Part shown: piece after piece, positions 36,429-48,535 of the stretch
Layout: each line of letters starts with the position of its first letter
Position numbering within the stretch: the first letter of the stretch is position 1
Source: Cerioporus squamosus
Taxonomy: Eukaryota > Basidiomycota > Agaricomycetes > Polyporales > Polyporaceae
Length of the DNA stretch: 64,000 nucleotides
Assembly: GCA_022592435.1 (NCBI GenBank)
Contig: JABYQS010000020.1
Span: 124,001 to 188,000 of the forward strand
Direction of reading: 5' to 3'
The notes under the pieces: generated by a model
The model's database searches: none
What the model was told of the DNA's origin: nothing
The model's input: only the letters and a program-made list of their open reading frames with translations
Position numbers and translations under genes: made by a program

Positions 36429-37688
36429 CTAGTAGCTTGAGGGATAGAGGAGCAAACGGCCGCCGTCGATGAGTTGGACAGTGCCATTGACATAAGCCCC
36501 CGCCTGTGAACACATCCGACGTCAATACATACGAAATGAAGTAAGTGCCGAAGAGAACATAGGACTGACCCTGCTGCTCAGGAACAATATGAGACCGCCC
36601 ATGTCGTCGATCGTCCCTGCGCGGTGAAGCGGAACGCCGGCCCTTACATACTCATCGGATATTAGGCCGTCGACCATTTCTGGAGGGGTCGGGGCGATCA
36701 ACAGCCGCAAGGGAAAGATGCCGACCGCAAGCAAGGGACATACCAGAGGGGAAGATACCAGGAGCGATGACGTTGCTCCGTATCTGCCAGTCCTTGAGGA
36801 AGTGTGCAAGCATCTTGCCCAAGTGGGTCGCGGCTGACTTGCTGAGCGTATACGGGACGCTGAAGACCTTGTCGTCCTTGCGGAACGCACCCCCGCTGGC
36901 AACGGTGAGGATCTGGCTCGTGACGCCGGGGGTGTTGCCCCGCTTGTTGCCGGCGTCGAGGAGGTCGAGGAAGCAGACGGCAGTGTACCACACCGCAGCC
37001 ACGTTCACGTCGAACGCGCCTGAGAAGTCTTGGGGCGAGCCCGCGTTCCAGAGCAGCTCCTGGTACTTCTTCATGTCTACCTCGCCTGGTCCCGGGAGTT
37101 TCGGGAGGAAGTTCTTCGCAAGCCCGGCGTTGTTCACGAGAAGGTTGATGTATCCGTGTCGCTCGCGGATCGCCTCCGCGACGGCCTTCATGGACTCCCT
37201 GCAGGTGACGTCGCCTTGTACGGGAATAAGATTGCCGCGGCGCTGTGAAGTGAATGCATTGTCAGCCCCGACTGTCAACAGTCAGCCAGGCGGTTACAGG
37301 AGTCGCTCGCCAAAGCTGCCGCGCCAGCCTGAGCCCGCCCAGCTGCCAGCGCCGGAGGATCGACACTTACGCTGTGCTCCCTCGCAGCAGCCTCGAGAGT
37401 GTCGAGCCTGCGGGATACGATGTAGACAATGGCACCGTTGGCCTCGAGCGCCTTCGCGATCATTAGCCCAATTCCTGTGCAGGAACGCTGATTAGCGAGA
37501 GGAAGGCAGACAAAATCGCCAGCGAGGACGGGATCGCTCGATCTCGCGTAGCACGCACCTGTCCCGCCGCCTGTTACGACAGCGACGAGCCCCTCGACAC
37601 TGAACAGGCTCTGCGGGTCGGAGAGGACGTTGGTCCAGGGGGCGGGGCTCGCGGAGCAGAAGCCGCTGCTGCAGGTCGCGATTGGCAT
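36429..37688 (-). CDS. short-chain dehydrogenase/reductase (classical SDR)
   Basis: The start MPIATCSSGFCSASPAPWTN precedes an unusually long lead into the Rossmann fold. Then come the cofactor motif VVTGGGTG-GIG (split by an intron that ends just before GIGLMIAKALEANGAIVYI), the structural NNAG in INLLVNNAGLAKNF, the catalytic serine region QILTVASGG, and the YxxxK pair in VPYTLSKSAATHLG. The C-terminus is GTVQLIDGGRLLLYPSSY. RR after VYIVS suggests NADP preference. The introns, including one after IFPS and one after LFLSSR, splice in frame, so the gene appears intact. The substrate cannot be told. It is convergent with the oxygenase at 34.6-36.2 kb, with 191 bp between the stops. Confidence 0.88.
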
Positions 37689-38659
37689 GGTAAGAAGTGA
37701 AGCTGTGCCGGCCTAGGGGTGGGGTGTCTGAGAGGAGACGAGGAGGGCTGTCGACGCGAGGTTCGTGTCCTGGACGGACGCTGCGGAGGCGATCTATGTA
37801 GGAACTCGCTTACGGCTTACGACAGAATTAAATTTCAGTGATCCAGCGTGCATGCCAGCCTCATTTGGCTTGGGGTGGATTCAGATGGCAGAGGCTGGCC
37901 ATTGGGCGGCCCACTGGCTCGCCTGATCGGAGAGCCGGAGTCCGAATCTTGCCAGTACGAGTGTGCATTGCTCCAGCTTGGCGAGCCTGTCGCTGGACCC
38001 ACAGCGGATCGCGGTGACCTCATGTCCATGTCCGTATGATCGCGAACTCTGGCCACCCGGATGGACCAGGACGGTGGGAGATAGGCCGAGGACTGGACGG
38101 AGAAGAGGGCTGAAACGGAAGTGCCGTCGGCAGCAGCGGGGCGATTTGGTTTGGGCAGAGATCTGCTGTCCACGCCAGCGCCACGGGTGGCTGACCCGCA
38201 GAACTGTCGCTGGCACGGTGAGACGATGGATGGAGAAAATGGATGAGTGACCGCCGCAAGGAGATAATTTGCCACTGCATCGCCCGAACCGTACCTGCGT
38301 GACGGCACACGCACGGTCGCGTGCAAGAAGCTCCCGGCTTATCGGAGAAAAGGAAGTCAGCCGGGTTACACTTTCGTATCAACCGCCACCACGCTAGCAG
38401 CCATCCTGCACTACACGACAGCCAGCATGTTCGTTCCTACATACAAACAGAAGCTGGAGAGCACGGCGTAGGTGTCCGGATCCGCGGCGCGTAGGCCAGT
38501 CTAGTGCTAGTGGTGCATGTCTGGACTCTAGAGTGTAGAGGCACCGTCCCCACATGTTGTTCCCAGGATACAGCAGCGTCCCAACAGTCAGTGATGACAT
38601 AGGTCCCACAGAGAACAAGAAGTGATAAATGAGCGACGAGGAATGGGAAACTTCGTGGT
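37689..38659. other. intergenic, no gene recognised
   Basis: This holds the upstream region of the SDR gene and the 3' flank of the GH16 gene, both minus strand. No convincing frame, repeat or RNA gene was found. Confidence 0.5.
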
Positions 38660-40328
38660 TCAAAAGGTCCAGAGCATCGCAAACAGACTGCACAATGCCA
38701 GCATGAGCGTACCGAAGCCCCGCACCTCCGCGGATCGAGGCCCGCCCGAAGACTGGATCACGGTCAACTCTCCGGGTTGGCCGTACACCCTCACATACGA
38801 CACCTCGAAATAAGCGGTGTCGTAGTTCGATGGATCTCCGAGGACCCAATCGTTGTAACAAACACCGGTGCATGTCTGGTAGAACACGCTCGCGGCCCCG
38901 GCATAATCTATCCACATAAATGAAGGATCGAGATATCAGTTTAACTTTCGCACTTCGGGAGAACGCGCCCCGGGTATTCACGAGCGCAGTGGGAGACAAC
39001 TCACCGCCGCATAACGTAATGTCGAAGACAAGCTCCTGGGGCTGGAAGAACTCGTTCACGGAACAGCCGTCCGTCGGCCAGTTGGCAACTGGAATACCGA
39101 GCGTTGACGTGTCGATAGTGCTCACGTTCCCTTGCAACGAGCTGGGAAGGTCCGTTCGCTTGATCCCATGACAGGTAAGCTTATTTCGCGTGGATCACGG
39201 GCGCGGGACATACGTTGAAAAACCAGATGCTGCACGAAAGGCCGAGATGCGATTAGAACGGCAGTCTGGAATGAGTTCGGGAACGCGGCTCACGATATCC
39301 CATCAATGGCGAACTCGGTGACATACACGCCGCCGCCAGCCTTCGCGAATGCTAACACACGAGGCCGTCAGATACGAGGGGACGTTCACATCCTGCGCAC
39401 CGCTTACCCTCGCCGTACGAGGCTGGATCCGGGTTGGTAATGATGCAGCCTTGGTTGTTGTTGGCCTGGATCGAGCAATCCGTGGAGTTGATTAGGGTGC
39501 TAGACTGCACGGCGTTCGAAGAATGCGTGCATCCCTACGCGAAATGAAGTTTCTCTCAGATCTAGACTCGGAACTTTTGAACCGGAATGTGGTTAGGGAC
39601 GTACAGGGTTCGTGTGCAATCCCATGTGACCCCTTGCGTCTTTGTTGACGGCTTCGAACGTGTCGATCTGAGGAATACGATATCTGTATTGTATGACGGA
39701 GCTCACGGTCTGCCAGGTACGAGACTCACCTCGCCCCCAAGAGGCCATGTTGGTGCGGAGGACCAAAAGGCGCCCCATACTGAGCACTGGTATCCGGGGT
39801 CGTCAGCGCAGGCGACTTCGTGCGTATAAAACGGAACCGAACGCACCCCGTATGGTACGTGCAGGATATCTGCGACCCACACGGACCCCACAGTGAACTG
39901 ATCCTTGGTCGATATGCGGATAGAGTTCCGGTTCTGGTTGAACTTGAGCGAGCTCGAATTGTCAACCTTCATGACGGCGTTCCCCGCGTCATTTACGAAC
40001 GCCAGACTATTGTGGAAGGCATCGGTGTCATCCAGGAAGCTAGAAGTTTGCAGTGGCGCGTCAGTATGGGCTCTCCGCGGCGATGTCGGAGTGGGGCGTC
40101 TGAGCGTACTTGACATTACCATTCGTGAGGTTGTCCCCTGTGGAGTCAGTTATCGTGAGTGCTATTCTCGCGAGCGGAGATAGAGCAGCTCCAAAACCCA
40201 CTGTTGCCATAGAACGACCAGTCATCGAAGAATCTCTCTCCGGAGTACTCCTTGACTAGGTCGTACTGGGCCAGGACTGCCGCGGGCAGGAGCATGGACA
40301 CGCACAGAGCGCATGTTGAAGGGAACAT
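38660..40328 (-). CDS. GH16 family glucanase/glycosidase, secreted, probably GPI-anchored
   Basis: A signal peptide (MFPSTCALCVSMLLPAAVLA) is followed by QYDLVKEYSGERFFDDWSFY. The catalytic motif GGEIDTFEAVN, split by an intron after GE, has the E-I-D-x-x-E signature of GH16, where the first Glu is the nucleophile and the last the acid/base. Other landmarks are SLAFVNDAGNAVMKVDN, SVWGAFWSSAPTWPLGGE and the cysteine-rich CSIQANNNQGCIITNPDPAS. The C-terminus has a Ser/Gly spacer and then a hydrophobic tail (GTLMLALCSLFAMLWTF), the layout of a GPI-attachment signal. GH16 enzymes of this type act on beta-1,3 or mixed-linkage glucans of fungal or plant walls. All introns splice in frame. Confidence 0.9.
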
Positions 40329-40390
40329 GGTGGGCGATGTGCAAGAAGTGTTGAGCCCTGCGCGTCCCCGCTGTGGAAGGCCGCCGAGTG

Positions 40391-40408
40391 TTATAAGACG
40401 GCGATTGG
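40391..40408 (-). promoter_or_regulatory. TATA-like and CCAAT elements upstream of the GH16 gene
   Basis: TTATAA lies 63 bp upstream of the GH16 start, and a CCAAT (minus strand, 40404-40408) lies just beyond it. Spacing and order fit a fungal core promoter. Confidence 0.4.
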
Positions 40409-42291
40409 CGGGGCTTGCTTCCGAATGGCAGAGGCACCGGGACACAGTGTGTTGAGAAGTCCGGTCAGCGAGCAGCGGGACCTGGGCCTGAATACGCTGA
40501 GCTATCAGGGCTGTCTCGCTGTCTGTCAATATGTGACTGCAACCGGGGCATTTGATAGGTACCTGCGGCGGCGACGAGGGGGATCTGAGAGGGAGGGGGA
40601 GGAAGCAGAGCGCGTCGAGCATGCTGTGAGCCGAGACGCAGCGAATCCGATGACGCGCGGCGACCCCGGAATAGATGTCATCGTGATTTCTGTCCTGTGG
40701 GGCGTGAATGATGCGGCCTGAAGATCGCAACCTCACAGCGTCTCTGGTCGGAATATCTAGACGCTACAAAACAGCTACAGGCGTTCAGTATGAATTGCGG
40801 AGGCTGGCCAGCGGGATAGCAAGGCCGAAGGAGCTAGCTGGCCAAGCATGTTTGGTGTCGAGCGAAGCGCATAAGTAAGGGCGGGCAGAATCAATCCTTC
40901 AAGCGTATAAAACCCACCGGCATCTTCAATCGGACGCTTGCACCCACGGTCGGGTGTTCCATTTTCCCACACACGCCCGGAGTGGCATGATCGTTCCTGT
41001 AATCCTGGCCTTGACCTCTGCCCGACTGAAGTCTCGGGGGCTGAGGAGGGCCTGAAGGTTGAAGAGGAGGACCTATGGAAGAGCAGTACAAGAATTTCGC
41101 ATAGCAAGCGGGTGCACTTCGACCGCGGGAAGCGCCCACGGATTCAATAGCGGAGAGCTGCCGTGTTTTAGATCTCAATGTCGACGCAGGTCTTGGTAAA
41201 AGGGCAGCTCATGTCAGGCAGAAGGCAGCTGCCGTGTGCAGCGACAGTGATGCGGAAGGTAGTGCGCCTCTCGCGTGATGAGGATGGAACCTACGCGGAA
41301 AGCGAATCTTGGAAGTCTCCACGTCTCCACGAGCATACGGTCGGGAAGTACCCTCTAAGGCCATCCAATGTTACGAACATACGGCCCCGAACCTTCAGAT
41401 GGGAGCCACGAGTGTGGGCAGTCAGGAGGTATGTCTAACTTCCCGCGTAATGAGCGACTCGAAGCTTCTCACCAACGGACGACGGACACAGTACTCACAT
41501 ATTTGCTTCCTGGGCCGCTGTAAGGCCTGAGGACTGCTGCCAATACGTCCCGGTACCGAAGGTTGTACGGTGATATCTTCTCCGACTATTGAGCCCGTAC
41601 CTGGAGAGCTACGTGTATCGAAGTCCGGTGGCATGGTTGATGAGCAGTCTCCTTCCTCTTGAACCTTCGTTCATAGAGTAGAAGGGCGACCTGCCGCATT
41701 GTAATCGATGGCTCATAAGTGCGGTCATGCATTCACCACGTGTAGAGAGTACTAGATCACTCACTCGGAGTTAAATTCGCGCATATACGCAGCTACTACG
41801 CGCGGATGCGACTCGGCTCGGAGTACAGCGACCGGCGGATGACTCAATCACGGTGCTTCGTACCTACATAACCATCCCAACTCACGGGAGTTTATCAGAA
41901 GCGATGAACAGGGCCTTTCTAGTGGATGTAGCGGAAGAAAGGGGAGTAGAACGCGAAGTTCGACCGGCCGTAAGTTAAAGTATCTCCTTGCGTCATGGTG
42001 TAAGCGCCGGTTGAACGTCGCGGCAGGTCAGGGCAGGTCGTGGCGACCCCGGCTTCTTCGGTAGCCACCAGGTATGTGTCCTGTCGCATAACTTCTGACA
42101 AGTCGATATAAGAGCTCACAACTCAGGGTGAGGCTTAAGATCTATAGTCGCCGTGCTCCATGATTCCCGTTCAACGAGAGCACACAACAACTTCCTGGCG
42201 CAACGCCAGGACGAGACCGATACGATACGCATGTGAGTCTCACCCGGTCCCGGATGATATACGGTTGGCACATCTAGCTGATTTATTACCC
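40409..42291. other. intergenic, no gene recognised
   Basis: Almost 1.9 kb without a supportable gene. Frames are short on both strands. It holds the distal upstream region of the GH16 gene and the 3' flank of the hydrolase gene. No transposon motif was seen. Confidence 0.5.
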
Positions 42292-43272
42292 CTAGAAGGT
42301 CTTGGGCGGGATGAACCCAGGTAGAAATGCATCTCCGCCCTTGTTCTCCTCGTACCACTGCCAATCATGCGCCAGCAAAACATGCACCCCTGGAACTTCA
42401 GCAAACTAGCGACCCTCTTGATATGCTCGATGGCCTCTGTCTTGTTCCCATGGGCACAGTGCACATGCCCGCTCGCAGGATCCACCAGGAACGCGATCTC
42501 CTTCTCTCCGGTGAGCAACCGCGTGTCATGGGCGGTGTCGCCTCCGAGGTAGATCCACGATCCGGTTGGCGACGTGCGCGCAAGGATGTTGATATGCCCC
42601 GCCAGGTGGCCAACAGCGTCGATGATGTAGAGGCTTCCATCCCCGAAGTAGTCGTGCGCGCGCGGGAAGGGTCCGATGGGCGTGTTCAATTCCCCCGCGG
42701 TGAGGAAGCGCGTGCGCTCGACTGGTATGGTCTCCTGGAGGATGTCTGACTCTGGTTTCGCAGGGAACCCGTTTGAGAGCAGGCCCTGGCTGCCTTCGCC
42801 GACCACGAATGTGGCGTTTGGAAATACACTCGGATCTCCGACGCTGTTGTGGAGGTATGTCAGCTTTGCTGATGCTCTTTATACGCTATGCGAACGCTTA
42901 CTGGTCGAAATGCAGATGACTAAGTATCACGGTCTCCACATCCTCCGGCTGTATCCCACCCTTCCTGAGCGACTCGTCGACGCTCTGCGGCACCTCGACC
43001 GGCATCCACTTCGCGATCAGCGCCTGGGCAGCAGGGGAGAGCTTCTGCACATCGCGCCTCAGCCCGAGATCGAAGAGCAGGTGCGTCTTTGACGGTTTGT
43101 GGCGAAGGGAGAATGCGAGCGACGGACAGGTGCTTATCTCCTCGGGCTTCGCTCCTTGGACGAAGAGCTGCAGGGGCAGCTTTATAATTCCCGCTTCCAG
43201 GGCCGATACCTCGACGTGCGCTTGGTCAGCTTTCGGCTCCGGAAGGGATGGTTCGGGCTGGGAGTGCGCCAT
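42292..43272 (-). CDS. metallo-beta-lactamase-fold hydrolase (lactonase-like)
   Basis: Exons are 42902-43272 and 42292-42843. The zinc motif HLHFDHVGD is split by the intron (HLHFDQ... if unspliced). Further ligands are the His in DAVGHLAGHINILAR, the Asp in WIYLGGDTAHD, and the His in VLLAHDWQWYEENKGG near the end, the order expected of a two-zinc MBL hydrolase. Related proteins open lactones or hydrolyse thioesters and esters. The N-terminal part (GIIKLPLQLFVQGAKPEE, LLFDLGLRRD) fits the AHL-lactonase-like branch. One base is missing near 42396 (CC where CCC keeps KFPGVHVLLAHD in frame). With it the protein is about 307 residues. Without it, the last zinc ligand is lost. Confidence 0.82.
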
Positions 43273-44439
43273 GCGGGATGCGAGGGTGTGGTCAAGACTG
43301 ATATGTGTGGGTGCGAGTGTGCGCAGTCATTTATCATTGCCCGGCATTGAAAGACACGGTAATCGGTGGGTATCTTCATTTTGAATATCAACGCCGCCCG
43401 GAGTACGCGCAGTGATGCCGGAAGACAAGTGAGCCAAACGAAGCGCACTGAGCGGTGGTTCAGCGTGAGTTACTCATGCTGTCTCTCTCGCGATGAACGC
43501 AGCGAGAGCTGAATACCGTTGATGTCGCGGGGGCAGTATCGTCAGTTCGGAACGAGTACAACAGAGATGTTATACCGATTATACAGGAGCGAGTCAAGCA
43601 CGAAGGTGCAAACCTCGAGTTGACGTGGTGGACGCACAATGACAGCACTGTGAAGTAGCTGAACCCATGGATCATGGGCCCATAGCTCCATATACACCTG
43701 TACGAAGTCTCTTCGGCACTCCGTACTGCACCTCGGGACCGCGCTGCCCTGTATCGCGCCTGCGGAGATCCGTGCAGGCGGCCTTCTCGCGCTACTACCG
43801 CAGTCTGCTGCGACCCCTTCTCCTCGTTCCGTCTCTTTCAGGATCCGACCGCATTCGGGATGATGCTGGGAAGCTCTTGCTTAGGGAGTGCGCACTGCGC
43901 AGTCGCTCACGACTCCAAGTCCAGGACGGCGCCAACGTGAACTTGAGCGGCGCACCCGCGAACCGACTCGCACTCGAAGAGGATCCACGCTCGGCGGGCG
44001 GCCACGACATCCTTCCCAGTCTCAGCGCCCCACGGCCGACCGAGTCGCAGCCCAGTGGGCGGCGCATATCTCCTCGGCGTCGGAGCCCTGACCGGTGTGG
44101 CTGGCTGGAGACCATCCATCGGTGACCCGCCCGGAAAGACTTGAATGGGCTGGGTGAGCGCCGCGGACGTTGCAGTTGCGAGCACGATGCGTCGGAGAGG
44201 TCCTCGCTGCAGGACCGAGCGAATGTCCGCCACGCAGTAGTAAGTCATGTCTCTGGTCGCCATCGACATGATAACAAGATTCAGTCATATGGAAACAAGA
44301 GAGTGAGTCGTGTTTGAGATGTTGCAGGTCATTTGAGTAAAGAGTAGGGGGCTGAAGCGGGAAGAATTTTGGAGGCATGAAAGTCGTTTATCGCCGGAGC
44401 ATACTGCCTGGGAGTGCATGGAATGGGAGGGAAGAACGA
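43273..44439. other. intergenic, no confident gene
   Basis: A plus-strand frame of 152 codons at 43667-44125 and two overlapping minus frames cover the same GC-rich DNA, which argues for compositional openness. No domain or intron structure supports any of them. Confidence 0.4.
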
Positions 44440-46468
44440 TCAATGCTCCAAGAGCGATTCGTACGTCTTAATGCCCTCTGTCCACCGCGGCCACAGATCG
44501 AACTGGAACTGTGAGGTAGGCTCGAGCCCAGGTGGAGGAGACTCCATACACGTTGGAGGTAAGACCGTCTGTAAGGCGTATTTGTCCCAGTACTCGCGCT
44601 CTTCGAGGATGGTCAGCTCTCCTACACAATACTCGAGCGCCATCTCGACCTTCTCCCACGAGTCTGATGCTTCCTCGGACGACCGCTCGAGTGCGTCGCT
44701 CGCAAAAAGGAGGTGGGGAACGATGTAGCCAGCCTCTGCGCGCTGTCGCAATATGCGTGCAAAACCGTATACTCCGTCGTTCAGGTAGACGTAGAGCGTC
44801 GTGAGATCGGAAAAGGGGAGTTGGGGTGGCCCCATCGCGTCGACCGATGTAGCAGCACCCAGAAAATCCATGAACGCGATGGGATGCTGACCAGTTGTAT
44901 GGCGCCTAAGGACTACCGTGATATAGAGCTCGTCCACATTCCTCAGAGCCCCAAGAAGAGGTAATATGCCGCAGGTCTCGATAGTCGTCGGGTATCTCTC
45001 GTCACTGCCATTGTCCATACCAGATAGCCACAAGGCTCGCGCAGCAGCAAATGGCGGCGTCTGCAGCAGATTGCGGAATGCCTGGAAGCAATCACCATCC
45101 CATCTGACGGTGCGGGGGATGTCAATACGGATGCCGCCGAACGAAGGATACGTCGTTTGTAACGACGAGGCGGTCAGAGGTGTGTGATGATAGTAGAAGA
45201 GGCGACTGCAAACACAGTGCACCCTGGCTCCCGTGTGGTCCTTCCGAGAGCGCGCAAGCACTTGTGACAGCATATGAATCTCTTCTCCTGAGCCTGCATC
45301 CAAGCGAATGTAGCAACTGTCAGGGAGGAGGAGACGGGACACCAAAGGCAGGCATATCCCGACGATGTGACGCTCGTAGTTCCAAGCCCGGATGGAGATC
45401 TTGCGCATTCTTCCCAGCTTCACAGGAGGCCCATGGTCTTCGACTGTGCTGACGGGGATGCCGGATATATAGGCTTCTTCTAGCGCAACAGTGCCGGTTA
45501 AGAACTCGATCAGGTCAGTAGACCAGGTGCCTGATCGTGCGAACCTTCCGTTGACATTGTAGGAAAGGAGGAGGCGGGTGAGAGAAGACAGCATGGGGTT
45601 GGTGGGGAGGAAAGGGATATTCAGCATAGCGAGCGACTGGAGCTGAGGAAGCGCGCATCCTGCGAAGAGTGTTTGGCGAGGCCCCTTCCATGACAATCCT
45701 GGCGACGAGTACGAGCTTTCCAATATGAGACGCCGCAAAGCGGGTAAGGGATGTGATAGGATCTCAGGCATCAGTTCGGTCTGAAGCCAACCATCTCGAG
45801 TGTCGAAGTGGAGTTCTTGCACACGGTCTGCGTAGGTTTCTAGCACCCCACTGACCCCGCCGATTGGCCGCCATAAGTCGTTCACTGGATACTCCTTGAC
45901 GTATAATTCTGTTGGCCCAGCTTTGCATCTGTCAAGGTAAAAGATGTTGCCGTCGTACGACCTGGGGACCATACGCGTTCGAGAATCGGAGACGATAAAC
46001 GTGCTTGACCACAGGGAGGAGACATTCAGGGATACGTGTCGCCAGTGATGGCAGACTAGAGTGATCGGGAAGAGTTCCCAGACGTTGAAGATAGCATAGG
46101 GCCCGGAGAAGCGTTCCACCGCGACGGACCTACGAGGCTTGTCTGAGTTCGGTACCAGTGAAAAGATCTCCACCAAGATCTCCGTCGGCAACGTGTTGAC
46201 TCTCCTCCGTTTGTTGAGTGCGCGACGAAGGTTGGAAAGCACAACAGGGAGTAGATCGCATATCGACTCGATCTGAAGAAGGGTTAGCTCCCGTGATCTG
46301 CGGTGGAGATGAACAAACCCCACCTCCTGTGTGCTGGAAAAGATGCGATGAGCATGAATAGTCCCTTGAATGAGCACGACGGTACGCTACGTACTGTAAG
46401 CCTTCATATTCAGACCCTTCCGACCTCGCCTTTTCGTCCAGAAGTCGTGCTAGTTGAGGAATGTTCAT
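44440..46468 (-). CDS. F-box/leucine-rich protein F2
   Basis: Three exons: 46395-46468, a 10-nt microexon at 46324-46333, and 44440-46272, together 638 residues in frame. The start is MNIPQLARLLDEKARSEGSE. The F-box reads VNTLPTEILVEIFSLVP and is followed by LVCHHWRHVSLNVSSLWSS. Leucine-rich segments follow, such as LPALRRLILESSYS and LQSLAMLNIPFLPTN. It shares PPFAAARALWLSG and a tryptophan-bearing C-terminal block (LWPRWTEGIKTY) with its neighbours. The predicted role is as an SCF ubiquitin-ligase adaptor with unknown target. It is head to head with F3, about 300 bp apart. Confidence 0.85.
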
Positions 46469-46765
46469 CGTTGCTCAAACGAGGAGGAGATGGTAAGTAC
46501 TTAGGACAGGAACGTAAGTACAAGGCAGACGCTACGGGAGATGCCGAATCGCGGGCAACGACGCCCCGCCACTGCCACGGTCAGTACTAGTCGACGACGT
46601 GTCCTGGAGTACCAGCATTCTCTGATTCGTCTAGGTTCGTGCATCCGGTTTGTCTAGGTATTGTGCGGATTCACAGTGGGTTAACCTGCGGCAAGATCAG
46701 TACTTTGGCTCGGACCAGACTTACGTGCAAGCTCTAGACGCGCATCGCTCGGTATCTTGACCAAG

Positions 46766-48535
46766 ATGTCAGTTGAAGAGCAACCCAAGCTGGTACCCAT
46801 ACAGACCCTACCCCCGGAGCTGCTCATTCACATTTTCTCCCTGGTCACAAGCCTTGACAGACCAGACGTCCTAGACGCATTCGTCGCAGACGCATCCGGG
46901 CCCTACAGCATCAAGGCCACCTCCCACCTCCTCCCTCTCACTGCTGTGTGCAAAGGGTGGCGGCATGTCGCCCTCACGACTCCCGCCCTCTGGTCGAGCG
47001 TCTCGACCGTTCGCGACTCATACGACCAAGAGGACAATGCGCCCATCCACATCTCTCGCCTTCCCCCAGGCTGCCCGGGCGAGCACACCCCTCTGGAGGT
47101 CTACGCCGAGGTACCGACGCTCGATGAGCCGCTCTATAGAGGCTTCTTCAAAGCACACGGTCACCAGATCGCGGAGCTTGTGGTGCGCGTATACGATGCC
47201 GGATACCATACCATGGCGGGGGATATGCTCCTCTCCACCGTCTCCCCTCGCGCACTCAAACGGCTGGTTCTGTTGGGCTCGGGCATCCTGCCCATGACTC
47301 GCTACCCGTTTACAGAGCGTCGGCTGTTCGACCCGGCCGCGCTGGAGCTCACTTCTCTGACGCTGCACAATGTGCCCCTCCTTCCTACTCTCGACATCGA
47401 GCATTGTGCGTCTCTGACCCGCTTCGTCCTCGCGCACGGGTACTTCGGCTCGCCCGAGGGTCTGCCTCCGGTTGACAAGGTGCTCCGGACTCTCGCATGC
47501 ATGCCCGCCCTGCGCGAGACGTACATTGAGGAGCTGCGGTTCGCCGACAGCACGGATCCGGCCCTCACCCCGTCGGTCGTCTTGCTGCCCTGCCTCCGCA
47601 AACTCCGCCTATCCTCCGGCCCCGCCGCTGCGTCTCTGCTGTCCCGCCTGGAGCTCCCGCGAAGCTGCCTGGTCCGACTGGAGACCGACTTGTTGGGCGA
47701 GGGCGAGATCCAGAGCGTTGTGTCCGCTGTGAAGCGGATGCGCTGGGCCCCGGTGAAGGTGCACTGTGTCTGGGACGGGCGCGGGTGGGGACGGGGAGGC
47801 CTCCAGCATGTGTCCCTCCAGGCTGTGGGCACGGCGTCTGATGGCCGGAGCGGCGGGGATACAGAAGGAGGCCTGCGGATCGACCTCTACTGTCGCAGCG
47901 TCGGGACCGATGCAGAGCTCGTTCAGGCTACGCAGGCGATTCTGTCGAAGCCTCCGTTCGTCGGTGCGGAAGAGGTCTGGCTGTCTGGGACGAAGACGGG
48001 CGTGCTGCTCGATGCGGTTGAACCGATGCTCAGCGATGCACGCGCTGTTCACCTTTTGAACCTCGACTCATTCGACACGCTGAAGGCAGGAGCGCTGTGG
48101 CCGCATATACAAGCCAGCGGAGGCGGGCAAGAGGCGGAGGGTTGGAGGTTGCCTCATCTCAGGTCTCTTCATGTCTGTCTGCGAGACAAGCACGGGCTTG
48201 CCAGCCTCTCGGATCTCCTCCGCGCTCGTGAGGAGATTGGCCTTCCCATCGGGCAGTTGATCGTCTCGTACAAACTCCCGAAAGACGACGCAGTCGCGGC
48301 TTCCGACGGGACGGAGATTAGGACGGCCACGGAGGCGCACGTGCAGGAGGTGGAGATCGGGGAGGACAAGTACGACGTTTATGCGTGGTGGAAGGTCGTG
48401 CCGCGTGAATGCACGGCGCCGGATGAAACCCACATGTATTGGCCGGCTTGGGTCGAAGGGGTTGCTCCGTACCCGTCAGGAAAGCTTCAGACGTTGTCGG
48501 GTCGAGATGAGGTGGCCTTTGGGACTTGGATGTGA
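46766..48535 (+). CDS. F-box/leucine-rich protein F3
   Basis: A single open exon of 589 residues from ATG 46766 (MSVEEQPKLVPIQTLPPELL). The F-box is QTLPPELLIHIFSLVTS, followed by LTAVCKGWRHVALTTPALWS. Leucine-rich stretches follow, then KPPFVGAEEVWLSG. The C-terminal block is WWKVVPRECTA, MYWPAWVEG and LSGRDEVAFG. Unlike F2, F4 and F5 it shows no upstream microexon before the F-box, and its N-terminus lacks their helix, so either the start is further upstream or those exons were lost. It has very even GC-rich codon use and no frame break. Confidence 0.85.
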   Translation: MSVEEQPKLVPIQTLPPELLIHIFSLVTSLDRPDVLDAFVADASGPYSIKATSHLLPLTAVCKGWRHVALTTPALWSSVSTVRDSYDQEDNAPIHISRLPPGCPGEHTPLEVYAEVPTLDEPLYRGFFKAHGHQIAELVVRVYDAGYHTMAGDMLLSTVSPRALKRLVLLGSGILPMTRYPFTERRLFDPAALELTSLTLHNVPLLPTLDIEHCASLTRFVLAHGYFGSPEGLPPVDKVLRTLACMPALRETYIEELRFADSTDPALTPSVVLLPCLRKLRLSSGPAAASLLSRLELPRSCLVRLETDLLGEGEIQSVVSAVKRMRWAPVKVHCVWDGRGWGRGGLQHVSLQAVGTASDGRSGGDTEGGLRIDLYCRSVGTDAELVQATQAILSKPPFVGAEEVWLSGTKTGVLLDAVEPMLSDARAVHLLNLDSFDTLKAGALWPHIQASGGGQEAEGWRLPHLRSLHVCLRDKHGLASLSDLLRAREEIGLPIGQLIVSYKLPKDDAVAASDGTEIRTATEAHVQEVEIGEDKYDVYAWWKVVPRECTAPDETHMYWPAWVEGVAPYPSGKLQTLSGRDEVAFGTWM

